Below are positions 8,625-18,431 of a stretch of 64,000 nucleotides of DNA, piece by piece. The translations under genes and the position numbers were made by a program. Origin of the DNA: Chitinophaga lutea (GTDB lineage: Bacteria; Bacteroidota; Bacteroidia; Chitinophagales; Chitinophagaceae); NCBI RefSeq assembly GCF_003813775.1, contig NZ_RPDH01000001.1:2418001-2482000 (forward strand). Direction: 5' to 3'. Each line of letters begins with the position of its first letter. Position 1 is the first letter of the stretch. The notes beneath the pieces are model-generated. The model was not told the DNA's origin, ran no database searches, and worked only from the letters and a program-made list of their open reading frames with translations.

Positions 8625-10988
8625 ATGTTTCATAACGTCAAAATTGCCTGGAGAACGCTCAGTAAACAAAAGTTGTATGCCGCCATCAACATCGGCGGCC
8701 TGGCTATTGGCCTAGCGGTGACCACCCTGCTGCTGATGTGGCGGCAGGATGAGTTGAGTTATGATGCATTTCATCCGGGGAAGGAAAATATATACGAAGT
8801 ACACAGCACTTTCGAGTCAGGAGGCTCGATGGTGCACTGGATAAATACACAGGCAGCCGTGGCCGCCCATTCGCTGCGGTCTGTGCCGGGCGTGAAAGAA
8901 GCCGTGCGCGTGTCGTACAACCAGGACATGAGCCGGTTCCAGTACCGCGACCGGGTCTTTTTTGAAAAACAGACAGGGTATGTGGACGAGCGCTTTTTCT
9001 CCCTGTTCAACTTTCCGTTGCTGAAAGGAGATCGTAACAAACCCTTCAGGGACAATAACTCCGTAGTGGTATCTTCATCCATTGCAAAAAAATATTTCGA
9101 AGACGAGGAGCCGATCGGGAAAGTGATCACCATCGACGGCAAACACCAGTTTACCGTAACGGGGGTAATGGAAGACATGCCGTTAAACTCCAGCATCCGG
9201 TACGATATGCTGTTCCCCTTCGACCGCGTTGTCAAATCATATGCTCCCAATGGTTACTGGAAAACAGCGGACGAAGACTGGGGCAATTTCTATGTACGTA
9301 CTTATCTGCAGCTGCAGCCGGAGACTAACCTGGACACGACAGCTGCGCGGCTGGGCAGGTTGTGGGTGACGCAAAGCCCCAACGAGGGTATCGAAAGACG
9401 GGGTTACCTGCTGCAGTCCCTGACCGACGTTCATTTTTACGAAGTGAACGGTAAAGAAGGGCTGATCAGGGTTATCCGCGTCTTTTTCCTGATAGCGATC
9501 GTTATCCTGCTTATTGCCTGCATCAATTACATTAACCTGTCCACCGCCAGGGCCAGCCAACGCGCGGTAGAGGTGGGCGTGCGCAAGGCCATCGGCGCCA
9601 ACCGCGTGCAGCTCTTCCGGCAGTTCATCAGCGAATCGGTGCTGGTGTTTGGTATTGCCGTGGTGTTGGCAGTGGCGCTCCTGTATTTCCTGCTGCCGTT
9701 CTGCAACGACCTCACGGGTAAAAATATGACGTTGAGCCTGCTCGACGGCCGGATTCTCGGCATTCTGGGCTTCGGCATTTTATTCATGCTGCTGCTGGCC
9801 GGCGTATATCCGGCGCTGCTGCTGACTTCTTTCGATCCATTGAACGCACTGAAAGGAAAAATCACCGCTGCCGGCCGGTCAGGTTTCTTCCGCAAAGGAC
9901 TGGTGGTGACGCAGTTTGTTATTTCCGTGGTATTGATCGGCAGCACACTGGTGATCGGTTTGCAGCTGCGCTATATTCACAATAAGCCGCTCGGGTTCGA
10001 CAAAGAGAATGTATTTATCTTCCCCGTACGGAACATGCAGGAACATGCCGCCGCCGTTAAACAGCAGCTGGCAGCCATTCCCGGAGTAACTGCGGTAACC
10101 TACGGGCATACCAATATCATGAATGTGGGCAGCTCCACGAGCGATACGGATTGGGAGGGCAAGGCACCCGGCCAGAGCCTCAATGTGACCGTGATCGGGG
10201 CGGATGCCGACTTCGTTCCCTCCATGAAATTAACGATCAAAGAGGGCCGTGCTTTCCGGCCGGGCCCCGCGGATTCCGCGTCATACGTCCTCAACGAAGA
10301 AACAGTGAGGCTGACCGGCCTCAAAGATCCTGTCGGCAAGCGGTTCAGGCTGTATGATACCGAGGGTACCGTGATCGGTGTAGTGAAAGATTTTCACAGC
10401 GGCGATATGCATTATAAAATCAGGCCGCTGGTGATGTTTTACAAGCCGGAAGGATGGCAGCTCTATGTAAAAACGGATGGCCAGCGCACGGCCGCCGTGG
10501 TGGATTCCATCGGGAAGATCTGGAGCCGCTATAACCCGGATTATCCGTTTGAGCCGTCGTTCCTGGATATGAGCTATTCCGCCATGTACGCCGGCGAGGC
10601 CCGTACCGGTAAACTGTTCCTGACATTCGCCGGTGTGGCCGTGTTCCTGTCGTGCCTCGGGCTTTTCGGCCTGGCCACCTTCTCCATATCGCAGCGCACC
10701 AAAGAAATCGGCATCCGCAAGGTGCTGGGTGCTTCGGTGCCGAATATCATACAATTGATCTCGAAAGATTTTCTAAAGCTGGTGCTGATTGCCATCGTGA
10801 TCGCTACGCCGATTGCCTGGTACGCCATGCAGCAGTGGTTGAGCAGTTTCGCTTACAGTATACCGGTGCCCGTGTGGGCCTTTGCCGCGGCAGGTGTAGT
10901 AGCGGTGCTGATAGCGCTGTTCACCGTCAGCTTCCAGTCTATAAAAGCCGCACTGGTGAACCCGGTGCACTCCTTAAAATCAGAGTAA
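8625..10988 (+). CDS. FtsX/MacB-type ABC permease 1 of 5
   Basis: A 787-residue permease with duplicated topology. It has one N-terminal helix (about 20-40), a periplasmic MacB-type domain, three helices in the middle with the motif RAVEVGVRKAIGA, a fifth helix preceded by FFRKGLVVTQF, a second periplasmic domain, and three C-terminal helices with QRTKEIGIRKVLGAS. This eight-helix form, without a fused ATPase, is common in Bacteroidota antimicrobial-peptide and lipoprotein-type exporters. The substrate is unknown. It ends 1 bp before the start of the 67-residue membrane protein gene. Confidence 0.9.
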   Translation: MFHNVKIAWRTLSKQKLYAAINIGGLAIGLAVTTLLLMWRQDELSYDAFHPGKENIYEVHSTFESGGSMVHWINTQAAVAAHSLRSVPGVKEAVRVSYNQDMSRFQYRDRVFFEKQTGYVDERFFSLFNFPLLKGDRNKPFRDNNSVVVSSSIAKKYFEDEEPIGKVITIDGKHQFTVTGVMEDMPLNSSIRYDMLFPFDRVVKSYAPNGYWKTADEDWGNFYVRTYLQLQPETNLDTTAARLGRLWVTQSPNEGIERRGYLLQSLTDVHFYEVNGKEGLIRVIRVFFLIAIVILLIACINYINLSTARASQRAVEVGVRKAIGANRVQLFRQFISESVLVFGIAVVLAVALLYFLLPFCNDLTGKNMTLSLLDGRILGILGFGILFMLLLAGVYPALLLTSFDPLNALKGKITAAGRSGFFRKGLVVTQFVISVVLIGSTLVIGLQLRYIHNKPLGFDKENVFIFPVRNMQEHAAAVKQQLAAIPGVTAVTYGHTNIMNVGSSTSDTDWEGKAPGQSLNVTVIGADADFVPSMKLTIKEGRAFRPGPADSASYVLNEETVRLTGLKDPVGKRFRLYDTEGTVIGVVKDFHSGDMHYKIRPLVMFYKPEGWQLYVKTDGQRTAAVVDSIGKIWSRYNPDYPFEPSFLDMSYSAMYAGEARTGKLFLTFAGVAVFLSCLGLFGLATFSISQRTKEIGIRKVLGASVPNIIQLISKDFLKLVLIAIVIATPIAWYAMQQWLSSFAYSIPVPVWAFAAAGVVAVLIALFTVSFQSIKAALVNPVHSLKSE

Positions 10989-10989
10989 C

Positions 10990-11193
10990 ATGGAAAAGTC
11001 ATTATCGTGCTTCATGAACCAACTGATGAATGCCCAGCTCAACCCCGGTTATACGGCAGACGGCAACGGCTATTCGCCCACGGCGAACGAGCTGTTCAAC
11101 ATGCTTCCCTATATGGCCATTCCCGTGCTGCTGGTGTTGATCGGAGGCCTTTACTTCATCAATCTTTACAGGAAAAGAGAACTGAAACACTGA
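10990..11193 (+). CDS. Small single-span membrane protein inside the permease operon
   Basis: A 67-residue ORF whose ATG lies one base after the stop of permease 1. The first half is polar; residues about 38-58 form one hydrophobic helix (MLPYMAIPVLLVLIGGLYFI), followed by a basic tail (YRKRELKH), so the C-terminus should face the cytoplasm. I do not recognise the family. The tight spacing, the sensible topology and the 60-bp gap to the next permease argue that it is translated. It could be a small accessory subunit of the exporter or a leftover of a deleted gene. Confidence 0.55.
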   Translation: MEKSLSCFMNQLMNAQLNPGYTADGNGYSPTANELFNMLPYMAIPVLLVLIGGLYFINLYRKRELKH

Positions 11194-11253
11194 TCGATAC
11201 GGCCGGATGGTTCTCTGAAGTCCAGCTGAACAAACAATATGATATAACTGCTT

Positions 11254-13662
11254 ATGCTCAGAAATTACTTCAAAGTGGCCCTGCGCCATTTACTGCGCAA
11301 TAAAGGCATCACCTTTATCAATGTGGCGGGGCTGGCCATCGGGATGGCCTGTTGTATTCTGATTGTGCTGTTCATCCGGCACGAGCTGGGCTACAATAAT
11401 TTTCATGCCAGAGGAAAGGAGATTTACCGCCTCGTATATGACATGAAACACTCGGATGGGCTGGTGGAGTACGGCACCAGTACCCAGTTCGCCGCGGCAC
11501 CGGCGCTGAAGCGCGAGCTGGCGGGCATCAAAGAAAGCGTGCGGGTGTTCAACGCGCGGGAAGTGGTGATTGCGGCGGCGGGAGAAGCGTACCGCCAACA
11601 GAATGTACTGTTCGTGGATCAGGACTTTTTCAACGTCTTCAGCTTTCCGCTGACAGCAGGCAATCCGGCCACTGCGCTCAAAGATCCCTACTCCGTGGTG
11701 CTCACGGAATCGACCGCTAAAAAATATTTCGGTACCGTCAACCCCGTAGGCAAAGCGTTGCGGGTACAGGATGACTATGATTGCATCGTGACCGGCGTCG
11801 TAAAAGATGTGCCTTCCAACTCCGACATTGATTTCGATATTTTATTTTCTTTCAAAACCATTTTGCAGAATGCCGCCAAAACAGGCAGCAATCCAGAAAG
11901 CAGCTGGTATGCTTTTTCCAACAACCAGACTTTCGTGACGCTGACACCCGGCACAACGCCCAATTCAATCCGCGGCGAACTGAACGGCCTGGTGGAACGG
12001 TATATAACCCCCATCGCCAAAACGTTGGGCGAGCAATTCAGCTATCAATTGCAGCCGCTGGCCAACATGCATCTCAAACCCGAGGGCGATCTCGCGCCGG
12101 ATGAGGCCAGCACCAAATTATATCTCTACGGTGTGATCGGGCTGTTCATCATCCTCATCGGGTGCATCAACTTCATGAACCTCGTAACGGCCAGGGGCCA
12201 TGAACGGGCGATGGAAGTGGGCCTGCGGAAGGTGATGGGTGCTGAGAGAAAGGCGCTCATTGTACAGTTTCTGGTGGAATCCGTGGTGATCTGCATCCTG
12301 GCTTTTATGCTGGCCGTATTGCTCGCGCAATTGCTGTTGCCGGGCTTTAACTACGTAACGGACAAAACGCTGACGATTTTTGAGCCGGGCAACGTACCGC
12401 TGCTGTCGTTATTGCTGCTGCTGGCCGTGGTGGTGGGCTTGATGGCAGGTAGTTATCCTGCGCTGTATCTTTCCGGTTTCATACCCGTGCGTATCCTGAA
12501 GGGAGGCGCCAAAAGCGCCGGAGGCAGGTCGCTGTTCCGGAAAGTGCTGGTGGTGTCGCAGTTCAGTATTGCTATTGCATTGATCATCGCCACGGTGGTG
12601 ATTTATTCCCAATTGCGTTACATGCAACGGAAAGACCTCGGCTTCAACAAAGCCGGGCTGGTGAACTTCAACCTGAACAATCCCAAACAGGCCGGTCTGC
12701 GCCCCGCATTCAAAGCAGAACTGGAACGGCTTCCGTTCGTGCAAAGCGCCGCCTATACCAGCATGCCGCCCGGCGTTGGTTTTACCAGCGTGAACCCGGT
12801 AGGGCTGGAGGGATCCAAAAGTGAAGACAGCAAACTCTCCGTAATCGTGAACGCCGATTTCTCGTACTTCACCAATATGGGCGTAAAAATAGCCGCCGGC
12901 CGCGATTTCGACGCCCGCTTTCCCACGGACTCCATCGACGCTTTTGTGATCAACAAAAAGGCCGCTGCCATCCTGGGGCTTAAAAATCCCGTGGGCAGCC
13001 GCATCGAATGGCGTGGAGGCCCCGTACCCCGCAAGGGCACGGTGATAGGCGTGGTGGAAGATTTTAACATGCAAAGCCTCCGGTTACCGATAGAGCCCAT
13101 GGTGGCCATGATACGGCCCGCGCAGGCCCGCATGCTGATGGTGCGCCTGGCGCCTGGTGATAAGCAGCAGCAGGTGGCCCGCATCGGGGAGATCTGGCAG
13201 CGGATGATGCCGGCATTTCCTTTCAACTACCGTTTCGTGGAATCTGAAATAGGCAATGAATATGAGCAGGAAAAACGGACGGGCAGCCTCTTCGGCGCCT
13301 ACGCCTGCCTGGCGGTCTTTATCGCCAGCATGGGGTTGTTCGGCCTGGCCATGCTTGTAGCACGCCAGCGCACCAAAGAAATCGGCATCCGCAAGGTGCT
13401 GGGCGCCTCAGTGAGCAGTATCATGACCTTGCTGTCGAAAGACTTCCTGCAGCTTGTGTTTATCGCTATTTTTATTGCGGCCCCCATTGCCTGGTATGCT
13501 GCCAGCAGGTGGCTCGAGAATTTTGCCTTTCCGATCAGCATGCCCTGGTGGGCCTTTATTGCAGCGGGCGGCGGGGCTCTGCTCATCGCCTTCGTTACCA
13601 TCAGTTTCCAGGCCATCAAGGCCGCTTTATTGAATCCCGTGCGCTCACTGCGTTCGGAATAA
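11254..13662 (+). CDS. FtsX/MacB-type ABC permease 2 of 5
   Basis: An 802-residue permease with the same eight-helix, two-periplasmic-domain plan as its neighbours. It has an N-terminal helix (GITFINVAGLAIGMACCILI), a middle motif RAMEVGLRKVMGA, a fifth helix after LFRKVLVVSQF and a C-terminal motif QRTKEIGIRKVLGAS. It ends with the family's NPVRSLRSE-type tail. It clearly arose by tandem duplication with the flanking permeases but has diverged in the periplasmic domains, which suggests different partners or substrates (inference). The next permease starts 19 bp downstream. Confidence 0.9.
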   Translation: MLRNYFKVALRHLLRNKGITFINVAGLAIGMACCILIVLFIRHELGYNNFHARGKEIYRLVYDMKHSDGLVEYGTSTQFAAAPALKRELAGIKESVRVFNAREVVIAAAGEAYRQQNVLFVDQDFFNVFSFPLTAGNPATALKDPYSVVLTESTAKKYFGTVNPVGKALRVQDDYDCIVTGVVKDVPSNSDIDFDILFSFKTILQNAAKTGSNPESSWYAFSNNQTFVTLTPGTTPNSIRGELNGLVERYITPIAKTLGEQFSYQLQPLANMHLKPEGDLAPDEASTKLYLYGVIGLFIILIGCINFMNLVTARGHERAMEVGLRKVMGAERKALIVQFLVESVVICILAFMLAVLLAQLLLPGFNYVTDKTLTIFEPGNVPLLSLLLLLAVVVGLMAGSYPALYLSGFIPVRILKGGAKSAGGRSLFRKVLVVSQFSIAIALIIATVVIYSQLRYMQRKDLGFNKAGLVNFNLNNPKQAGLRPAFKAELERLPFVQSAAYTSMPPGVGFTSVNPVGLEGSKSEDSKLSVIVNADFSYFTNMGVKIAAGRDFDARFPTDSIDAFVINKKAAAILGLKNPVGSRIEWRGGPVPRKGTVIGVVEDFNMQSLRLPIEPMVAMIRPAQARMLMVRLAPGDKQQQVARIGEIWQRMMPAFPFNYRFVESEIGNEYEQEKRTGSLFGAYACLAVFIASMGLFGLAMLVARQRTKEIGIRKVLGASVSSIMTLLSKDFLQLVFIAIFIAAPIAWYAASRWLENFAFPISMPWWAFIAAGGGALLIAFVTISFQAIKAALLNPVRSLRSE

Positions 13663-13681
13663 CCGCTAAAACAACGTCAAC

Positions 13682-16042
13682 ATGTGGAGAAACTATATTA
13701 AAATAGCATGGAGGAACCTCTGGAACAATAAAATGTTCGGGGTGATCAACATTGCGGGGCTCACGATGGGCCTCACCTGTTGTATGTTCATCCTGCTGTG
13801 GGTGGCCAACGAATGGAACTACAACCGCAACCACCAGCAACTGCCCAACATCTACCAGGTATATGAGCATCAGTACTACGCCAACCGCGATGTATTTACG
13901 GTGACAGCTACGCCGGGCCCGCTGGCCGACCAGCTGAAAGCCGAAACGCCGGGTATCCTGAAAGCGGGCGTGTTATCGTGGATCTCTGACAAGCTGTTGA
14001 ATGTACGGGAGAAAAACGTGAAAATGGCCGGGCAATATGCGAACAACGACCTGCTGCATGTATTTTCTTTTCCCTTCCTGGAAGGTGACCCCGCCAAAGC
14101 ACTGAAAAGCCCGAACGAAATCGTGATCACCGAAAAACTGGCGCACAGCCTTTTTGGTGAAGCCCGCGCAGTGGGGCAGATCGTGCGGCTCGACAATAAA
14201 ATGGATTACGAAGTCAGCGGCGTGATCAAAGACCATCCCCTGAACTCGATGTTCAAATTCGAATGGCTGCTGCCCATGGAGCGGCTGGTGGACGAAAATG
14301 AATGGCTGAAACAGTGGGACGCGAATGCGCCGCGCACCTATGTGCTGGCCGACCCGAAAGCCGACATCGACAAACTGAATGCGAAAGTAAAAGGCATCAT
14401 ACAACGCAACCTCAAAGATTCCAAAACAGAAGTGTTTCTCTACCCCTTCCAGGACACTTACCTGAAAGGACGTTTTGAAGACGGGCACGAAACCGGCGGC
14501 CGCGTCGAATATGTTCGCCTCTTCATTGTGGTGGCCATTTTTGTGTTGCTCATCGCCTGCATCAACTTTATGAACCTCTCTACCGCCCGCGCCATCCAGC
14601 GTAGTAAGGAAGTGGGGGTGCGCAAAAGCATCGGTGCAGACAAAAGCTCGCTGATCGGGCAGTTCATGGGTGAGTCTTTTGCGCTGGTGTTTGCCGCCAC
14701 CGCCCTCGCATTGCTGCTGGTATGGGTGCTCACGCCCGCGTTCGAGCGCATGGTGAATGTCAAATTATCGGTGGAACTGTTCACCTGGTACAATATGGCC
14801 GGCTTGTTCTTCCTCGGCTTGTTTACCGGCTTTGTGGCCGGCAGCTACCCCGCTTTTTATCTTTCTTCGCTCGACCCAGTGGCCACCCTCAAGGGCGGCA
14901 TGCTTCGCCTGCGCACCAGCGCCATCTGGCTGCGGAAGAGCCTCGTGATATTCCAGTTCGTGGTGTCCACCACGCTGATCGTAGGCGCGTTCCTGGTGTA
15001 CCTGCAGATCAGTTTCATCAAAAACAGGAACCTGGGCCTGAATAAAGACCAGGTGGTGTATTTCCGGAACGAGGGCAGCATCGCCAATAACAACGCTGCT
15101 TTCAAAAGCGCGCTGTTGGGGATGCCCGGCATCGTGGCGGCTACGGAGTCAGACCAGTTGCCCATCCGTGTGGGCAACAACGGTCAGGGCGTGTCGTGGC
15201 CGGGTAAAGCGGAGAACGAAGAAGTGCTGATCGATTTTCTCTGGGTGGGTAACGATTTCGACAAAACCATGCAGCTGGAAATGATTGAAGGCAGGACGTT
15301 CTCGGCAGCATTTCCTAACGATGGAAAAGGTGTGGTGATCAACGAAACGGCCGCCAAACTGATGAAGCTGCAAAAGCCTTATGTGGGGCGCATCATCACA
15401 GTGGCTGGTGAGCAACGCCCCATCCTTGGCGTAACGGAAGATTTCAGCAGCAACCATGCCCAGATCAAAACAGGGCCCCTGCTTATCCGTTACCAGCCTT
15501 CGGGCAACTGGTACGTGCTGGTGCGCATACAGCCGGGCCAGATGGAGAAAGCAGTGGCCAGCATCGAAAAAGCATATAAACAATTTAATCCTGAATACCC
15601 TTTCACACTGGAGTATATGGACGAAACCTTCGCCCAGATGTATACCAGCGAACAGGTGATCGGCAGGCTGGCGGCCGCTTTTACGGCTCTCGCCATTTTT
15701 ATCGCCTGCCTCGGTTTGTTCGGGCTTGCCACCTTTACGGCACAGCAGCGTACCAAGGAAATCGGCATCCGCAAAGTGCTGGGCGCCACGGTGCTCCAGA
15801 TACTGGCCCTGCTCAGCAAAGAATTCCTGCGGCTGGTGCTCATCGCCGTTGCCATTGCCATGCCACTGGCGGCTTACCTGATGAACGACTGGCTGAACAA
15901 ATTCGCCTATCATATCGAAGTGAGCTGGTGGGTGTTTGTGGTTACCGGCATATTGGCCCTGGTGCTGGCTTTGCTGACAGTTAGCTACCAGTCTGTGAAA
16001 ACCGCGAGAATGAATCCCATTAAATCTTTAAGATCTGAATAA
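13682..16042 (+). CDS. FtsX/MacB-type ABC permease 3 of 5
   Basis: A 786-residue permease. N-terminal WRNYIKIAWRNLWNNK leads into the first helix. The middle motif is RSKEVGVRKSIGA, the fifth helix follows LRKSLVIFQF, and the C-terminal cluster begins after QRTKEIGIRKVLGAT. The stop TAA overlaps the ATG of permease 4 by one base (TAATG), so translation of the two is probably coupled and they may be needed in equal amounts. No fused ATPase domain is present. Confidence 0.9.
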   Translation: MWRNYIKIAWRNLWNNKMFGVINIAGLTMGLTCCMFILLWVANEWNYNRNHQQLPNIYQVYEHQYYANRDVFTVTATPGPLADQLKAETPGILKAGVLSWISDKLLNVREKNVKMAGQYANNDLLHVFSFPFLEGDPAKALKSPNEIVITEKLAHSLFGEARAVGQIVRLDNKMDYEVSGVIKDHPLNSMFKFEWLLPMERLVDENEWLKQWDANAPRTYVLADPKADIDKLNAKVKGIIQRNLKDSKTEVFLYPFQDTYLKGRFEDGHETGGRVEYVRLFIVVAIFVLLIACINFMNLSTARAIQRSKEVGVRKSIGADKSSLIGQFMGESFALVFAATALALLLVWVLTPAFERMVNVKLSVELFTWYNMAGLFFLGLFTGFVAGSYPAFYLSSLDPVATLKGGMLRLRTSAIWLRKSLVIFQFVVSTTLIVGAFLVYLQISFIKNRNLGLNKDQVVYFRNEGSIANNNAAFKSALLGMPGIVAATESDQLPIRVGNNGQGVSWPGKAENEEVLIDFLWVGNDFDKTMQLEMIEGRTFSAAFPNDGKGVVINETAAKLMKLQKPYVGRIITVAGEQRPILGVTEDFSSNHAQIKTGPLLIRYQPSGNWYVLVRIQPGQMEKAVASIEKAYKQFNPEYPFTLEYMDETFAQMYTSEQVIGRLAAAFTALAIFIACLGLFGLATFTAQQRTKEIGIRKVLGATVLQILALLSKEFLRLVLIAVAIAMPLAAYLMNDWLNKFAYHIEVSWWVFVVTGILALVLALLTVSYQSVKTARMNPIKSLRSE

Positions 16043-18429
16043 TGCTTAGCAACTACCTCCGCATCGCGTTCCGCCAGCTCTGGAAGCATAAAGCGCTTTC
16101 AGCCATCAATGTGCTCGGGCTCAGCATCGGCTTCAGCGCCGCGCTGGTGATATGGATGATGGTTTATTTCGATCTGTCGTTCGACAAGTTCCATCCTGCC
16201 GGTGACCGGATTTACCGGGTGGTGAGCGAGTCGCCGGACTGGGGTATGAGCTCCGCGGTTCCTTTGCCGGTGGCGGATGTGCTGAACAAGGAAGTGAGCG
16301 GTCTCGAAAGGTCTGCGCTGGTATACGAATTCGTTCCCAACGTCAGCATCAAGGGCGGCAAGGAACAATATCATTTTATGCAGAAACGCATCGCGTTTGC
16401 CGATGCGTCCTACTTCGATATCATCCGGTACGAATGGTTGTACGGCTCTCCGGCCGTGCTGCGGGCGCCCGACCAGGTGGTGCTGACCGAAGAGCGGGCT
16501 GCGCAATATTTTCCGGGCGTTCCAGCCGGGGAAGTGATCGGCCGTGAAGTGATTTATGACGATTCGCTGCACCTCACCGTGGCAGGGCTGATCGCGGCAT
16601 TGCCCGGCCGCACCGATTTTCACTTTGCTGAATTTGTGTCGATGCCCACCGCGCACACGCACAAGGGCGTCAGAGACTATATCGGCATCGGCCGTTGGAA
16701 CATGGTCAACACGTCGGCGAATCTCTTTGTGATGCTGCGGCCCGGAACAACGGTGGAAAAAGTGAACCGTCAGCTGGCCGGCATTCCCGCCCGCTATAAC
16801 GAAGGTGATAAAGACATTTATTTCCTGCAGCCGCTGTCGGAGTTTCACTTCGACAGCCGGTTCGAACTATTCGAGAGGCGCCATGCGAACATGACGACTC
16901 TTTACAGCCTCTCCGCGCTGGTGGTGTTTTTACTCCTGCTCGGCTGCATTAATTTTATCAACCTGCAAACCGCACAGGCCGCCGGCCGCGCCCGGGAAAT
17001 AGGGGTGCGTAAAACCATGGGCAGCAGCAAATGGAAGCTCATTATGCAGTTTCTGGGAGAAAGTGCGCTGCTCACCATTTTCGCCGCCGGCCTTGCCATT
17101 GTTTTCGTGCCTTTCATTTTGCATACGTTCAGCGATTTTATCCCGGAGGGCGTGAACATGACCCTGATGAAAGACTGGCGGGTGTTCATTTTCATTCCGC
17201 TGCTGATTGTGATCGTAAGCCTGATGGCGGGTTTATATCCCGCTTTTGTAATGGCGCGCTTCCAGCCCGTGCTGGCGTTAAAGAACAGCCTGCACGGCGT
17301 GAAAGGAAAAACAAGGCTGCGCCAGATACTGACCGTATCGCAGTTTGCCGCTGCGCTGGTATTGATCATGGCCACCATCATCGTCAGCAAACAGACGCGC
17401 TACGCGCTGCATAAAGAGCTCGGTTTTGCAAAAGACAACCGCATTGCCATGTATAAACCGCGCGGCAGCGCCACGATGGACGTGCTGCGCCGCCAGCTGC
17501 TGGCGATGCCGGAGGTAACCGCTACCACGTACGGTTTCGGTGCGCCGCTTTCGCTAGGCACCACGGCTACGAGAGCCGCATTGGGACACGATGCGCTCAA
17601 AGATGAGTCCGCCATCGAGGTGAAATATGTGGATACGGCGTACCTGAATTTTTACCGCCTCCGTTTGCTGGCCGGCCGCAATCTCGCGCCGTCCGATACC
17701 ATGCGGGAAGTGGTGATCAATGAAACGTTCGCCCGCAAGGCCGGGTACAAAAAACCGGAAGACGCGCTGGGGCAGTCGTTGACCAGCAGCGGCATCCGCT
17801 ATCCCGTGATCGGGGTGGTGGCGGACTTTCATGCCAAGTCCCTGCGGGAGCCCATCAAGCCGCTGATGTTAACCACCGGCCGTTCTTACGTCAACATGCT
17901 GCATGTGGCCTTTGAGAAGGGGACCGACATGCGGGCGGCCCTCGGTAAAATTGAAAAAGAATGGGCCGGCCTGTATCCCGGTGTGCCTTTTAAATACAAT
18001 TTCGTAGACGAAGCTTTAAAGCATTTTTACAGGGAAGAGACAAGGCTGATCAAACTATTAGCCTGGGCCACCGGCGTGGCCATTTTAATCAGCTGCCTCG
18101 GTTTGCTGGGGCTGGCCATTTATGCCACCCGCCAGCGCACCCGTGAGATCGGTATCCGGAAAGTATTAGGCGCCAGCGTGCTCAGCATCGTGTCGCTGTT
18201 TTCCGGCAACATCCTCAAACTCGTATTGATCGCCCTTGTGATTGCATCACCGCCGGCGTGGTGGCTCATGCAGCAATGGCTCAATAAATTTGCTTACGCC
18301 ATAGCGGTGCCATGGTGGATATTCCCCGCAGCGGGAGCGGCAGCAGCCCTGCTGGCCTTGCTGACGGTAGGTGTGCAGTCCCTGAAAGCCGCATTGATTA
18401 ACCCCGCGCAGGTATTAAAAAACGATTGA
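16042..18429 (+). CDS. FtsX/MacB-type ABC permease 4 of 5
   Basis: A 795-residue permease. The first helix lies at about 20-42 (SAINVLGLSIGFSAALVIWM). The middle motif is RAREIGVRKTMGS, the fifth helix follows LRQILTVSQF, and the C-terminal motif is QRTREIGIRKVLGAS. It shares the TAATG overlap with permease 3 upstream. Permease 5 begins two bases after its TGA. The pairing of 3, 4 and 5 by overlap or near-overlap suggests a co-translated block. Confidence 0.9.
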   Translation: MLSNYLRIAFRQLWKHKALSAINVLGLSIGFSAALVIWMMVYFDLSFDKFHPAGDRIYRVVSESPDWGMSSAVPLPVADVLNKEVSGLERSALVYEFVPNVSIKGGKEQYHFMQKRIAFADASYFDIIRYEWLYGSPAVLRAPDQVVLTEERAAQYFPGVPAGEVIGREVIYDDSLHLTVAGLIAALPGRTDFHFAEFVSMPTAHTHKGVRDYIGIGRWNMVNTSANLFVMLRPGTTVEKVNRQLAGIPARYNEGDKDIYFLQPLSEFHFDSRFELFERRHANMTTLYSLSALVVFLLLLGCINFINLQTAQAAGRAREIGVRKTMGSSKWKLIMQFLGESALLTIFAAGLAIVFVPFILHTFSDFIPEGVNMTLMKDWRVFIFIPLLIVIVSLMAGLYPAFVMARFQPVLALKNSLHGVKGKTRLRQILTVSQFAAALVLIMATIIVSKQTRYALHKELGFAKDNRIAMYKPRGSATMDVLRRQLLAMPEVTATTYGFGAPLSLGTTATRAALGHDALKDESAIEVKYVDTAYLNFYRLRLLAGRNLAPSDTMREVVINETFARKAGYKKPEDALGQSLTSSGIRYPVIGVVADFHAKSLREPIKPLMLTTGRSYVNMLHVAFEKGTDMRAALGKIEKEWAGLYPGVPFKYNFVDEALKHFYREETRLIKLLAWATGVAILISCLGLLGLAIYATRQRTREIGIRKVLGASVLSIVSLFSGNILKLVLIALVIASPPAWWLMQQWLNKFAYAIAVPWWIFPAAGAAAALLALLTVGVQSLKAALINPAQVLKND

Positions 18430-18431
18430 CC

